Below, in pieces: positions 8,172 through 19,641 of a stretch of DNA of 64,000 bases. Numbering within the stretch: the stretch's first letter is position 1; each line of letters opens with the position of its first letter. The DNA comes from Streptomyces dengpaensis (GTDB lineage Bacteria > Actinomycetota > Actinomycetes > Streptomycetales > Streptomycetaceae): contig NZ_CP026652.1 of NCBI RefSeq assembly GCF_002946835.1, positions 6,014,001 through 6,078,000 of the forward strand. The letters are read 5' to 3'. The notes under the pieces were generated by a model that was given only the letters and a program-made list of their open reading frames with translations, did no database searches and was not told the origin of the DNA. The position numbers were made by a program, and so were the translations under genes.

Positions 8172-8813
8172 TCATTGGGTACGCCAGTTTTCGGCCAGCG
8201 CGGGCCCCACATGGTCCAGATACGAGACGGTCAGTTCACGGAGCGCCTCGATGCTGGCGTCCTCTCCCGCGCCCCACAATCGGCCCGTCACGCGCATCAC
8301 CCCGGCGAACGCGGCGACCGCGACCCGAGGGCGGGGATCCGCGTCCACGTCGAGGCCCTCACGGCCGGCGATCACCCGTGCGATCTCCTCCTCCAGTTCG
8401 ACGGAGCGGCGCAGATGCACGGCGAGCAGCGCGGGGGTCGACTCGATCAACTGGAAGGTGCGCATGTGCAGTTCGACCGGGACGACCTCGTTGATCGCCT
8501 CGCCGATGGTGTCCCAGCTTTCCAGGACGGCCTGCCGCAGCGCCTCCAACGGGGCTTCGTGAGGCGGGCGTTCACGCACGGCGGCGAGGAAATGCGACTC
8601 CGCGAGGTGCTGCACGAAGAGGGCGGCGTCCTCCTTGCCGGCGAAGTAGCGGAAGAAGGTGCGCTGGGAGACGTCGACGGCCTCGGCGATCTCGTCGACG
8701 GTCGTGTGTTCGTACCCCTGGGAGGTGAACAGTTCGAGAGCGGCCCGCAGCAGCGCGTCCCGGGTGCGCTGCTTCTTGCGCTCGCGCAGCCCTAGTCGTG
8801 GCGGCGTGTTCAT
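8172..8813 (-). CDS. TetR-family repressor, divergent from an MFS exporter
   Basis: A 213-aa regulator. The N-terminal HTH (residues about 12-58) reads GYEHTTVDEIAEAVDVSQRT followed by FFRYF, then a helical ligand-binding domain. It is divergently transcribed from the drug exporter at 8928, with a nested dyad in the shared promoter. By family precedent it represses the exporter and is released by an exported compound. The ligand is unknown. Confidence 0.88.
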   Translation of the reverse strand: MNTPPRLGLRERKKQRTRDALLRAALELFTSQGYEHTTVDEIAEAVDVSQRTFFRYFAGKEDAALFVQHLAESHFLAAVRERPPHEAPLEALRQAVLESWDTIGEAINEVVPVELHMRTFQLIESTPALLAVHLRRSVELEEEIARVIAGREGLDVDADPRPRVAVAAFAGVMRVTGRLWGAGEDASIEALRELTVSYLDHVGPALAENWRTQ

Positions 8814-8864
8814 GATGTCTCTCCTTCGGGCCGTCCGCCCAGGTCAGCCTATCGGCGAGCGGCG

Positions 8865-8903
8865 TGACAGTTACCGACTTGTGAATCGGTTTGTCAACTG
8901 TCA
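8865..8903. promoter_or_regulatory. Nested inverted repeat, presumed TetR operator
   Basis: Outer arms TGACAGTT (8865-8872) and AACTGTCA (8896-8903) are perfectly complementary. Inside lie ACCGA (8873-8877) and TCGGT (8886-8890), giving a two-tier dyad centred between the tetR and MFS starts. A TTGTCA (8891-8896) resembling a -35 for the exporter overlaps it, so binding would block transcription. Confidence 0.7.
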
Positions 8904-8927
8904 GTGGCTGTCACTAACCTCGAAAGC

Positions 8928-10550
8928 ATGAAGAGTCAGACCACCGTCGACGCGAAGGGCCCGGCCGACAAGGTCCCGGCGCCGCCTTCCGATCCGACCC
9001 CCGCCAAGGGCCTGCGCGGCCATCCGTGGCTCACCCTCATCACCGTGGCCGTCGGCGTCATGATGGTCGCCCTGGACGGCACGATCGTGGCCATCGCCAA
9101 CCCGGCCATCCAGAAGGACCTCGGCGCGACCTTCGCCGACGTCCAGTGGATCACCAACGGCTACTTCCTCGCGCTCGCGGTCACGCTGATCACCGCGGGC
9201 AAGCTCGGCGACCGGTTCGGGCACCGGCAGACCTTCCTCATCGGCGTGGTCGGCTTCGCCGCCGCATCGGGAGCCATCGGCCTGTCCGACAGCATCGCCC
9301 TCGTGGTCACCTTCCGCGTCTTCCAGGGTCTGTTCGGCGCGCTGCTCATGCCCGCCGCGCTCGGCCTGCTGCGGGCCACCTTCCCGGCCGGGAAGCTGAA
9401 CATGGCGATCGGCATCTGGGGCATGGTCATCGGCGCGTCCACCGCGGGCGGCCCGATCCTCGGCGGGCTGCTGGTCGAGCACGTCAGCTGGCAGTCGGTG
9501 TTCTTCATCAACCTGCCCGTCGGCGTCCTCGCGCTGCTCCTGGGCGTGGTGATCCTGACCGACCACCGTGCGATGAACGCCCCGCGCTCCTTCGACATCC
9601 TGGGCATCGCGCTGCTCTCCGGCGCCATGTTCTGCCTGGTCTGGGCGCTCATCAAGGCCCCGACGTGGGGCTGGGGCGACGTGCTGACCTGGTCCTTCCT
9701 GGGGGCATCGGTGCTGGGCTTCGCGCTCTTCGCCTTCTGGGAGACGAGGGTGAGGGAGCCGCTGATCCCGCTCGCGCTCTTCCGCTCCGTGGCGCTGTCG
9801 GCGGGCGTCGTCCTCATGGTCCTGATGGCCATCGCCTTCATGGGCGGCCTGTTCTTCGTCACCTTCTATCTCCAGAACGTGCATGGCATGAGCCCGGTGG
9901 ACGCCGGTCTGCACCTCCTCCCGCTCACCGGCATGATGATCGTGGGCTCGCCGCTGGCCGGTGCGCTGATCACCAAGTCGGGACCGCGGATCCCGCTCGC
10001 CGGGGGCATGGCCCTCACCGCGATCGCCATGTTCGGCATGTCCACGCTGGAGACGGACACGGGCAGTGGCATCATGTCGCTCTGGTTCGCCCTGCTCGGC
10101 CTCGGCCTCGCGCCGGTCATGGTCGGCGCGACCGAGGTCATCGTCGGCAACGCGCCGATGGAGCTCTCCGGTGTCGCCGGTGGTCTCCAGCAGGCCGCCA
10201 TGCAGATCGGCGGCAGCCTCGGTACGGCGGTCCTCGGCGCCGTGATGGCCTCCAAGGTCGACGGCGACCTCGCCGGCAACTGGGCCGACGCCAAGCTGCC
10301 TCCGCTCACCCCCGCGCAGCTCGACCAGGCCTCCGAGGCGGTCCAGGTGGGTGCCGCGCCGGTCGCCAAGGACACCCCGGCCGCCATCGCCGCGCAGATC
10401 ACCGATGTCGCCCACGACACCTTCATCTCCGGCATGAGCCTGGCCTGCCTGGTCGCCGCCGGGGTCGCCGTGGTGGCGGTCTTCGTGGCCACGCTCACGA
10501 AGCGGGGGGACAACGCGGAGGCCGCGGGGGCCGGGGGCGGCCACATCTGA
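8928..10550 (+). CDS. MFS drug exporter, DHA2 (EmrB/QacA) family
   Basis: A 540-aa, 14-helix proton-driven exporter. Motif A is visible as GKLGDRFGHRQTF after helix 2. Motif C-like glycines are present in GIWGMVIGASTAGGPILGGL, characteristic of antiporters, and VALDGTIVAIANPAI marks helix 1, the D1 motif of the DHA2 group. I choose the ATG at 8928 (MKSQTTV); a GTG at 8904 lies in the same frame but inside the operator. It is divergent from the TetR gene that presumably represses it. The substrate is unknown: family members export dyes, antibiotics and quaternary ammonium compounds. Confidence 0.9.
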   Translation: MKSQTTVDAKGPADKVPAPPSDPTPAKGLRGHPWLTLITVAVGVMMVALDGTIVAIANPAIQKDLGATFADVQWITNGYFLALAVTLITAGKLGDRFGHRQTFLIGVVGFAAASGAIGLSDSIALVVTFRVFQGLFGALLMPAALGLLRATFPAGKLNMAIGIWGMVIGASTAGGPILGGLLVEHVSWQSVFFINLPVGVLALLLGVVILTDHRAMNAPRSFDILGIALLSGAMFCLVWALIKAPTWGWGDVLTWSFLGASVLGFALFAFWETRVREPLIPLALFRSVALSAGVVLMVLMAIAFMGGLFFVTFYLQNVHGMSPVDAGLHLLPLTGMMIVGSPLAGALITKSGPRIPLAGGMALTAIAMFGMSTLETDTGSGIMSLWFALLGLGLAPVMVGATEVIVGNAPMELSGVAGGLQQAAMQIGGSLGTAVLGAVMASKVDGDLAGNWADAKLPPLTPAQLDQASEAVQVGAAPVAKDTPAAIAAQITDVAHDTFISGMSLACLVAAGVAVVAVFVATLTKRGDNAEAAGAGGGHI

Positions 10551-10853
10551 CGGGCCCCCCTTGCGCGGTTTCGCCTATCAGGGTGACGCCGCTAAAGATC
10601 CCTCCCGCTCGGTGCGCACCGCACGTCACAGTGGGTCAAGTCCTCCGTACGACCTGGGGGCGACGGGTGCTGCGGCGCGCTGCCGGAGGGGGGCAGCGCG
10701 CATGCAGCGCCCCGTCAGGGATTAACCGGACCCGGCGTCGTGGCTGGGCTCGGGGTGGGCGCGCTAACCGGAGCTGACAGGGTGCCGCTTTCTTTGGGAC
10801 GGGCGCCGCCTGGGGGCCCCACGCCCTTAAGGCAGCTACGACGGCTACGACAG
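10551..10853. other. Intergenic region with no recognisable gene
   Basis: About 300 bp between the convergent MFS and channel genes. It is GC-rich with short self-complementary stretches and a CAGCTACGACGGCTACGACA direct repeat at its right end (10836-10860), but no convincing reading frame or classical terminator. Confidence 0.5.
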
Positions 10854-11636
10854 CTACGACGGCGAACGCTCCTCCGCCGCCCCCGGCAGCGGGTGCGGCA
10901 CTATTGAAGTCGCCCCGCCAGACAACGCGGCGATTTCGGCGCGTAGCGCTCGTACCTCTTCCGTCAGTGCCTCGATCGCCGCCGTCTGGCGGCGCTCCTC
11001 CACGTCGTCCTTCTCGAAGCGCGAGATGAACCACGCGGCGATGTTCGCGGTGACCACACCGAGGAGGGCGATCCCGGAGAGCATGAGGCCCACCGCGAGG
11101 ATGCGGCCCAGACCGGTGGTGGGGGCGTGATCCCCGTATCCGACGGTCGTCATCGTCGTGAACGACCACCACATCGCGTCGCCCAGCGTCTTGATGTTCC
11201 CGTTGGGCGAGTCCCGTTCCACGGAGAGCACCGCGAGCGAGCCGAACATCAGCAGCCCGACGACCGCGCCACCGACGTACGTCGTCAGCCGGATCTGCGA
11301 GGCCATCCGCGCCCGCCGCCCGACCAGCAGCACGGTGGCCACCAGGCGCAGCAGCCGCAGCGGCTGGATCAGCGGCAGGATCACCGCGCACAGGTCCAGC
11401 CAGTTGCTGCGCACGAACTCGCGCCGCCGGGTCGACAGCGTCAGCCGTACGAGGTAGTCGGCGGCGAACGCTCCCCACACCACCCACTCCACGACCAGGC
11501 ACAGAGACGTCAGCGACCGGCTCGCGGAGCTGTCCACGATCGGCACGGAATAGGCGACCGCGAATATCACCGCGAGCGCGAGCAGGGGCCGTTGGGTGCC
11601 CCGCTCCCAACGGGCTTGTGCCGATTGTTCCTTCAT
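10854..11636 (-). CDS. Voltage-gated-type potassium channel subunit
   Basis: A 260-aa membrane protein with about six hydrophobic segments. The K+ selectivity filter TTVGYGD follows the pore helix MWWSFTTM, and an S4-like arginine-rich segment LRLLRLVATVLLVGRRARM precedes the pore. The C-terminus is a short coiled coil (IEALTEEVRALRAEIAAL). It should form a tetrameric K+ channel in the membrane. I use the ATG at 11636 (MKEQSAQ); an in-frame upstream start at 11684 would lie within the terminator hairpin of aceE. It is transcribed from the same strand as aceE but is separated by that hairpin. Confidence 0.88.
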   Translation of the reverse strand: MKEQSAQARWERGTQRPLLALAVIFAVAYSVPIVDSSASRSLTSLCLVVEWVVWGAFAADYLVRLTLSTRRREFVRSNWLDLCAVILPLIQPLRLLRLVATVLLVGRRARMASQIRLTTYVGGAVVGLLMFGSLAVLSVERDSPNGNIKTLGDAMWWSFTTMTTVGYGDHAPTTGLGRILAVGLMLSGIALLGVVTANIAAWFISRFEKDDVEERRQTAAIEALTEEVRALRAEIAALSGGATSIVPHPLPGAAEERSPS

Positions 11637-11659
11637 GCCCGCATCGTAGGGAACGCGAA

Positions 11660-11690
11660 AGGGCGGTGGGGCCGAGGGTCCCACCGCCCT
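11660..11690. terminator. Terminator hairpin after aceE
   Basis: An 11-bp perfect stem, AGGGCGGTGGG (11660-11670) pairing with CCCACCGCCCT (11680-11690), with a 9-nt loop. It lies 16 bp beyond the aceE stop codon. Confidence 0.8.
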
Positions 11691-11706
11691 GTTCAGGACG
11701 CCGACG

Positions 11707-14454
<2,748 letters not shown>

Positions 14455-14914
14455 GCTGTTCCTTCGCTGTCAGAGGGCTGTCTGCGGGGATTGTCTGCGG
14501 GGTGTCTGCTGTGGTTTCTCCAGGTGTCCGCAGTCGTTCCCCATCGTGGACCTCGGGAACACAAACGTCATCTCTACCAAGGGGTAACCAAGGCGTTCCC
14601 CGCGGTCCGTCGGGACGGGTCCGGCCAAAACGTAACGATACGCTCACTCCGTGACGCGTTCCGCAAAGTCATTCGGGTCTCGCCCGCTCCAAGGATTCCG
14701 AAGTGGACAAAAGGGGCAGAAGGGTGTGGTGTGCGTCACGTGGTGCCGTAATCGACCGTCGGGAGTTGCGGCGACACCGCCGGGATCGTCACCGTTTCGG
14801 CGGTCTCGGCGGCCGGGTACTTGCGCGATCCGTCCCGCCCGTGTGGACTACGGCCAATGCTTCGCGCACGCGCGTGGCTGAGACATCTACCGAAACACAT
14901 TCAGGAGGCAAGCC
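14455..14914. other. Divergent promoter region of aceE and the DUF3052 gene
   Basis: A 460-bp non-coding stretch between two divergent genes. It is markedly less GC-rich around 14545-14650 (GGGAACACAAACGTCATCTC, GGCCAAAACGTAACGATACG), where promoters are expected. I see no clear operator or riboswitch. Confidence 0.5.
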
Positions 14915-15343
14915 GTGAGCGCGACCGCGGACCACGCGGAGGAGCGGACCAACCCGGCCGCCAGGCTGGGGTTCGAGCCCGGACAGGTGGTCCAGGAGAT
15001 CGGCTTCGACGACGACGTTGACCACGAGCTCCGTGAAAGCATCGAATCGCAGATCGGCCAGGATCTGGTCGACGAGGACTACGACGACGTCGCGGACGTC
15101 GTGCTGCTGTGGTTCCGCGATGAGGACGGCGACCTCACGGACTCCCTGGTGGACGCCATCGGTCTCCTTGAGGACGGCGGCATGATCTGGCTGCTGACCC
15201 CGAAGACCGGCCGGGACGGCTACGTCGAGCCCAGCGACATCAGCGATGCCGCACAGACCGCCGGCCTCTCCCAGACGAAGAGCGTCTCCGTCGCCAAGGA
15301 ATGGTCGGGTACGCGCCTGGCCACGCCCAAGTCGAAGCGCTGA
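14915..15343 (+). CDS. DUF3052 family protein
   Basis: A 142-aa acidic cytoplasmic protein of a family almost confined to actinobacteria, function unknown. Recognisable by RLGFEPGQVVQEIGFDDDVD and the central DVVLLWFRDEDGDLTDSLVD, then GGMIWLLTPKTGR. The start is a GTG at 14915 with a good ribosome-binding site (AGGAGG at 14902-14907). It sits beside aceE in divergent orientation and ahead of the peroxiredoxin, an order conserved in Streptomyces. A 17-bp terminator stem lies 28 bp downstream, so it is probably monocistronic. Confidence 0.85.
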   Translation: MSATADHAEERTNPAARLGFEPGQVVQEIGFDDDVDHELRESIESQIGQDLVDEDYDDVADVVLLWFRDEDGDLTDSLVDAIGLLEDGGMIWLLTPKTGRDGYVEPSDISDAAQTAGLSQTKSVSVAKEWSGTRLATPKSKR

Positions 15344-15371
15344 GCTCCCGCTCCGTCTGCCGCAGAGCATC

Positions 15372-15414
15372 GCGTGAGACCCCCGCCGGCCCACCGTCGG
15401 CGGGGGTCTCACGC
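15372..15414 (+). terminator. Strong terminator of the DUF3052 gene
   Basis: A 17-bp perfect stem: GCGTGAGACCCCCGCCG (15372-15388) pairs with its complement at 15398-15414 across a 9-nt loop. Confidence 0.85.
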
Positions 15415-15415
15415 T

Positions 15416-15511
15416 TACGCGGCGCCGGAGCCCTACTCGTACGCGGCGCCGGAGCCATACGCATGCGCCGCACCGGAGCCCTACGGGAACGCCGCGCCGG
15501 ACCGTCATGTA
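15416..15511. repeat. 24-bp tandem repeat after the terminator
   Basis: About three and a half imperfect copies of a 24-bp unit (TACGCGGCGCCGGAGCCCTA plus four variable bases). In one plus-strand frame each unit reads AAPEPY plus two residues. There is no plausible start context, so I treat it as a repeat and not as a gene. It lies directly between the terminator and the peroxiredoxin promoter. Confidence 0.7.
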
Positions 15512-15606
15512 TGCGCGATGCCGTGGCGCGGGTGCCCGGACCGGGGGCCGTACCGATCACTGCGTAGGCTGGTCGTCACCCGAACAGACCCTTGGAAGGG
15601 AAGCGT

Positions 15607-16071
15607 GTGACCATGGCGATCGAGGTCGGCTCCCAGGCCCCGGACTTCGAACTCAAGGACAACCACGGCGCCACCGTGAAGCTGTCCGACTTCCGCGGTG
15701 ACAAGAACGTGGTGCTGCTCTTCTACCCGTTCGCGTTCACCGGCGTGTGCACGGGCGAGCTGTGCTCCCTGCGCGACAACCTGCCGCAGTTCACCGACCG
15801 GGACACCCAACTGCTGGCCGTCTCGAACGACTCCATCCACACCCTGCGCGTCTTCGCCGAGCAGGAGGGCCTGGAGTACCCGCTGCTCTCCGACTTCTGG
15901 CCGCACGGCAACATTTCGCGCGCGTACGGCGTCTTCGACGAGGACAAGGGCTGCGCGGTGCGCGGCACGTTCATCATCGACAAGGAGGGCGTGGTCCGCT
16001 GGACCGTCGTCAACGCCCTGCCGGACGCGCGTGACCTGAACGAGTACGTCAAGGCACTCGACACCCTGTGA
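15607..16071 (+). CDS. Peroxiredoxin of the AhpE/BCP type
   Basis: A 154-aa thiol peroxidase that reduces H2O2 and organic hydroperoxides. The peroxidatic cysteine lies in the canonical [14 protein letters not shown] (Pro-x(3)-Thr-x(2)-Cys, residues about 41-54), and the conserved arginine is in [10 protein letters not shown]. The second cysteine three residues after CTGELC, and others, do not obviously form the classical 2-Cys pair, so it fits the AhpE-like group. The GTG at 15607 has GGAAGGG six bases upstream; an ATG at 15613 is the alternative. It is probably monocistronic, with TerD genes following after 112 bp. Confidence 0.92.
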   Translation: MTMAIEVGSQAPDFELKDNHGATVKLSDFRGDKNVVLLFYPFAFTGVCTGELCSLRDNLPQFTDRDTQLLAVSNDSIHTLRVFAEQEGLEYPLLSDFWPHGNISRAYGVFDEDKGCAVRGTFIIDKEGVVRWTVVNALPDARDLNEYVKALDTL

Positions 16072-16183
16072 TTCTTCGGTTCCAAGCCCTGTGGGCGCGG
16101 GAACCCGTCACTAGGATCTAGTCGTTGATCCGATACCAACGCACTACGGGGCGCCCCGCCCCCGGACACTATTGGGAGGACTC

Positions 16184-16759
16184 GTGGGAGTCAGCCTCAG
16201 CAAGGGCGGCAATGTTTCGCTGTCGAAGGAGGCCCCGGGACTGACCGCGGTCATCGTCGGTCTGGGGTGGGACGTCCGCACCACCACCGGCACCGACTTC
16301 GACCTCGACGCCAGCGCAATCCTGACGAACGACCAGGGCAAGGTCGGCAACGACCAGAACTTCGTTTTCTTCAACAACCTCAAGAGCCCGGACGGCTCGG
16401 TCGAGCACACCGGTGACAACCTCACCGGTGAGGGCGAGGGCGACGACGAGCAGATCAAGGTCAACCTCGCCGCCGTCCCGGCCGATGTCCAGAAGATCGT
16501 CTTCCCGGTCTCGATCTACGACGCCGAGAACCGCCAGCAGTCCTTCGGGCAGGTCCGCAACGCGTTCATCCGCGTGGTGAACCAGGCGGGCGGCGCGGAG
16601 ATCGCACGGTACGACCTCTCCGAGGACGCCTCGACGGAGACCGCGATGGTCTTCGGCGAGCTCTACCGCAACGGCGCGGAGTGGAAGTTCCGCGCCATCG
16701 GCCAGGGTTACGCCTCGGGCCTGCGCGGCATCGCGCAGGACTTCGGCGTGAACGTCTGA
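16184..16759 (+). CDS. TerD-family calcium-binding stress protein (first copy)
   Basis: A 191-aa TerD protein. The duplicated Ca2+-binding signature is present: [18 protein letters not shown], then [20 protein letters not shown], with the closing [20 protein letters not shown]. TerD proteins are cytoplasmic, associate with the membrane and protect against tellurite, oxidants and phage in other bacteria; in Streptomyces they influence development. The GTG at 16184 follows a strong GGGAGGA. The second copy starts 100 bp downstream on the same strand, and the DUF475 membrane partner follows. Confidence 0.92.
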   Translation: MGVSLSKGGNVSLSKEAPGLTAVIVGLGWDVRTTTGTDFDLDASAILTNDQGKVGNDQNFVFFNNLKSPDGSVEHTGDNLTGEGEGDDEQIKVNLAAVPADVQKIVFPVSIYDAENRQQSFGQVRNAFIRVVNQAGGAEIARYDLSEDASTETAMVFGELYRNGAEWKFRAIGQGYASGLRGIAQDFGVNV

Positions 16760-16859
16760 GCGGTACGGCCTTCGGCTCTACGGTCCGGCACCGCACCCGT
16801 CACGTGCGGTGCCGGACCGCCGTACAACTGAACGAATGACCTCGGGGAGGACCAGCATC

Positions 16860-17435
16860 ATGGGCGTCACGCTCGCCAAGGGGGGCAATGTCTCCCTCTC
16901 TAAGGCCGCACCGAATCTCACGAAGGTGATGATCGGGCTCGGCTGGGACGCGCGCTCCACCACCGGAGCCCCCTTCGACCTGGACGCCAGCGCGCTGATG
17001 TGCAACGGCGGGCGGGTGCTCGGGGACGAGTGGTTCATCTTCTACAACCAGCTCACGAGCCCGGACGGCTCGGTGGAGCACACCGGCGACAACCTCACCG
17101 GCGAGGGCGAGGGCGACGACGAGTCGATCCTGGTCGACCTCTCCAAGGTTCCGGCCAACGTGGAGAAGATCGTCTTCCCGGTCTCCATCCACGACGCCGA
17201 CAACCGTGGTCAGACCTTCGGCCAGGTCAGCAACGCCTTCATCCGCGTCGTCAATCAGGCCGACGGCCAGGAGCTCGCCCGCTACGACCTCTCCGAGGAC
17301 GCCTCCACGGAAACGGCGATGATCTTCGGCGAGGTCTACCGCTACAACAACGAGTGGAAGTTCCGCGCGGTCGGCCAGGGGTACGCGTCGGGCCTGCGGG
17401 GCATCGCCCTCGACTTCGGGGTCAGCGTTTCCTAG
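16860..17435 (+). CDS. TerD-family calcium-binding stress protein (second copy)
   Basis: A 191-aa paralogue very similar to the preceding gene ([59 protein letters not shown]). The two clearly arose by tandem duplication. The ATG at 16860 has GGGGAGG seven to thirteen bases upstream. It lies 105 bp ahead of the DUF475 gene, consistent with one stress operon or regulon. Confidence 0.92.
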   Translation: MGVTLAKGGNVSLSKAAPNLTKVMIGLGWDARSTTGAPFDLDASALMCNGGRVLGDEWFIFYNQLTSPDGSVEHTGDNLTGEGEGDDESILVDLSKVPANVEKIVFPVSIHDADNRGQTFGQVSNAFIRVVNQADGQELARYDLSEDASTETAMIFGEVYRYNNEWKFRAVGQGYASGLRGIALDFGVSVS

Positions 17436-17540
17436 GGCCCCCGTCCGGCCGAAGGGGCAGCCCTTTAGACTTCGTGGTCAACAGTGAGTAAAGCCGAGTA
17501 CGGCGCGGGGGAGACCCGTACATACACGATTGGGTAGCCA

Positions 17541-18686
17541 GTGCTTCTGAAAACCTTCGGCTGGTCGTTCGCGGTCACCGCGCTCGGCCTGGTCGCGGCG
17601 GTCTTCTACGGGGGGTGGACCGCCTTCGGCATCGTGGCGATCCTCTCCGTCCTCGAGATCTCCCTTTCCTTCGACAACGCGGTGGTCAACGCCGGAATCC
17701 TGAAGAAGATGAGTGCCTTCTGGCAGAAGATCTTCCTCACGATCGGCATCCTCATCGCCGTGTTCGGCATGCGGCTGATCTTTCCTGTCGTCATCGTCGC
17801 CATCAGCGCCAAGATCGGCCCGATCGAGGCCGTCGACCTCGCGCTGAACAACAAGGACCGCTATGAGCAGCTGGTCACCGACGCCCACCCGGCGATCGCG
17901 GCCTTCGGCGGCATGTTCCTGCTGATGATCTTCCTCGACTTCATCTTCGAGGACCGGGAGATCAAGTGGCTCGCCTGGCTGGAGCGGCCGCTGGCCAAGC
18001 TCGGCAAGATCGACATGCTGTCGGTCTGCATCGCGCTGATCGTCCTGATGGTCTCCGCGATGACCTTCGCGACCAACGCCCACCTGCACGACGGGCACGC
18101 GGACAAGTCGGCCACCGTCCTGCTCGCCGGCGTCGCCGGTCTCATCACGTACATGATCGTCGGCGGCCTGTCCGGCTACTTCGAGGACAAGCTGGAAGAA
18201 GAGGAGGAGCGCGAGCACGAGGAGGAGGAAGAGGCCGCGCGCACCGGCAAGAAGAAACCGGCCATCGTGCTCGTCGGCCAGGCCGCGTTCTTCATGTTCC
18301 TCTACCTCGAGGTCCTGGACGCGTCCTTCTCCTTCGACGGCGTCATCGGCGCCTTCGCCATCACCAACGACATCGTCCTGATGGCGCTGGGCCTCGGTAT
18401 CGGCGCCATGTACGTCCGGTCGCTGACGGTCTACCTGGTCCGCCAGGGCACCCTCGACGACTACCCCTACCTGGAGCACGGCGCGCACTACGCGATCGGC
18501 GCTCTGGCCGTGATCCTCCTGGTCACCATCCAGTACGAGATCAGCGAGATCATCACCGGCCTCATCGGCGTCGTCCTGATCGCCGCGTCCTTCTGGTCCT
18601 CCGTGCGCCGCAACCGGGCGCTTGTGGCGGCCGAGGGAAAAGCCGAGGGCTCGGACGACAAGGCTGAGGTGTCGTCCGGGGTGTGA
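17541..18686 (+). CDS. DUF475 integral membrane protein (TerC-like)
   Basis: A 381-aa polytopic membrane protein of the TerC/Alx superfamily. The signature acidic residues within membrane helices appear twice, as LEISLSFDNAVVNAGIL (residues about 38-54) and DASFSFDGVIGAFAITNDIV near residue 260, typical of divalent-metal exporters in this superfamily. A highly charged cytoplasmic loop (LEEEEEREHEEEEEAAR) separates the two halves. The start is a GTG at 17541. It follows the two TerD genes, matching the TerC-TerD partnership proposed for metal-sensing stress complexes. Confidence 0.88.
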   Translation: MLLKTFGWSFAVTALGLVAAVFYGGWTAFGIVAILSVLEISLSFDNAVVNAGILKKMSAFWQKIFLTIGILIAVFGMRLIFPVVIVAISAKIGPIEAVDLALNNKDRYEQLVTDAHPAIAAFGGMFLLMIFLDFIFEDREIKWLAWLERPLAKLGKIDMLSVCIALIVLMVSAMTFATNAHLHDGHADKSATVLLAGVAGLITYMIVGGLSGYFEDKLEEEEEREHEEEEEAARTGKKKPAIVLVGQAAFFMFLYLEVLDASFSFDGVIGAFAITNDIVLMALGLGIGAMYVRSLTVYLVRQGTLDDYPYLEHGAHYAIGALAVILLVTIQYEISEIITGLIGVVLIAASFWSSVRRNRALVAAEGKAEGSDDKAEVSSGV

Positions 18687-18715
18687 CACCCGGCTTGCCG
18701 AGGAACGCTCTGAGC

Positions 18716-18752
18716 GGGGCGGCCGTCGAGGACGAGTCCTCACGGCCGCCCC
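18716..18752 (+). terminator. Terminator after the DUF475 gene
   Basis: An 11-bp perfect stem, GGGGCGGCCGT (18716-18726) with ACGGCCGCCCC (18742-18752). The loop is itself partly self-complementary (GAGGAC/GTCCTC). Confidence 0.75.
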
Positions 18753-18790
18753 GTCGCATGTCGGGGAACAAAGAGGAACGTGGGGGCGGA

Positions 18791-19528
18791 ATGGGCTTCT
18801 GGGACGATCTGTGGCGCGGACGCTCGGCGGACTTCGACTCCGGTAGCGCGGCCACCAACGCCATCGAGCTGACCAAACGGAACCACACGGTCTCGCTCAC
18901 CAAACAGGGCGCGGCCACCGGCCATCTGCGCATCAACCTGTCCTGGCGGATGCGCAGCGCCGACATAGGCGGGCCGCAGCGCGGCAGCCTGCTGCGCCAC
19001 CCCTTCCGCACCTTCAAACCGGAAGTGGTCCAGGCGCACACCCAGAGCATGGTCAACGTCGACCTCGACCTCGGCGTGCTGTACGAGCTGACGGACGGTA
19101 CCAAGGGCGTGGTCCAGCCCCTCGGCAGCTTTTTCGGCGCCCTGAACGCCCCGCCGTACGTGAGGCTCAGCGGTGACGACCGTTTCGGCTCGGCCTCGGG
19201 CGAGACGGCGTACGTCAACCTGGATCACCGCGACGACATCAAGCGGCTCCTGGTGTTCGTCTACATCTACGACCAGACCCCGGCCTTCGACCGTACGCAC
19301 GCCATCATCACGCTCTATCCGAGCAACGGCCCGCGCATCGAGATCGGCCTCGACGAACGCCACCCGCAGGCCCGGTCCTGCGCGGTCGTGATGATCCAGA
19401 ACAACAAGGGCGAGGTATCCGTACGCCGCGAGGTCAAGTTCGTCTACGGCTTCCAGGCCGAACTCGACCGGCTGTACGGGTGGGGGCTGCAGTGGGGGCG
19501 GGGCTACAAGACGAAGGTCGAGCGGTAG
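18791..19528 (+). CDS. TerD-superfamily protein of the TerA-like type
   Basis: A 245-aa protein starting MGFWDDLWRGRSADFDSG, with a single TerD-like core: INLSWRMRS, then VNVDLDLGVLYELTDGTKGV, the Ca2+-site equivalent. It continues with VYIYDQTPAFDRTHAIITLY and ends in YGWGLQWGRGYKTKVER. Such TerA/TerF-like proteins accompany TerD and TerC. The ATG at 18791 has a GGGGGCGGA purine run 1-9 bases upstream. It is preceded by a terminator, so it has its own promoter, and is convergent with the next TerD gene. Confidence 0.85.
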   Translation: MGFWDDLWRGRSADFDSGSAATNAIELTKRNHTVSLTKQGAATGHLRINLSWRMRSADIGGPQRGSLLRHPFRTFKPEVVQAHTQSMVNVDLDLGVLYELTDGTKGVVQPLGSFFGALNAPPYVRLSGDDRFGSASGETAYVNLDHRDDIKRLLVFVYIYDQTPAFDRTHAIITLYPSNGPRIEIGLDERHPQARSCAVVMIQNNKGEVSVRREVKFVYGFQAELDRLYGWGLQWGRGYKTKVER

Positions 19529-19641
19529 GCGCAGCGCCCCCCGGGGCGCGGCGCGAACTGCACGACCAGCCACTTACATCCCGCAGCCGCCGTCAGGGCC
19601 GATCCGCCGAGCTCATAGGCGAACCGGCGAAGCCCAGCGTT

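Noticed and set aside
15374..15610. A 78-codon frame with AAPEPY repeats
   Set aside because: It starts inside the terminator loop region, has no ribosome-binding site, and overlaps the peroxiredoxin promoter.
16781..16830. Terminator between the two TerD genes
   Set aside because: GTCCGGCACCGCAC and GTGCGGTGCCGGAC can pair, but the stem lies between closely related genes that may be read through, so it may only attenuate; not certain enough to list.
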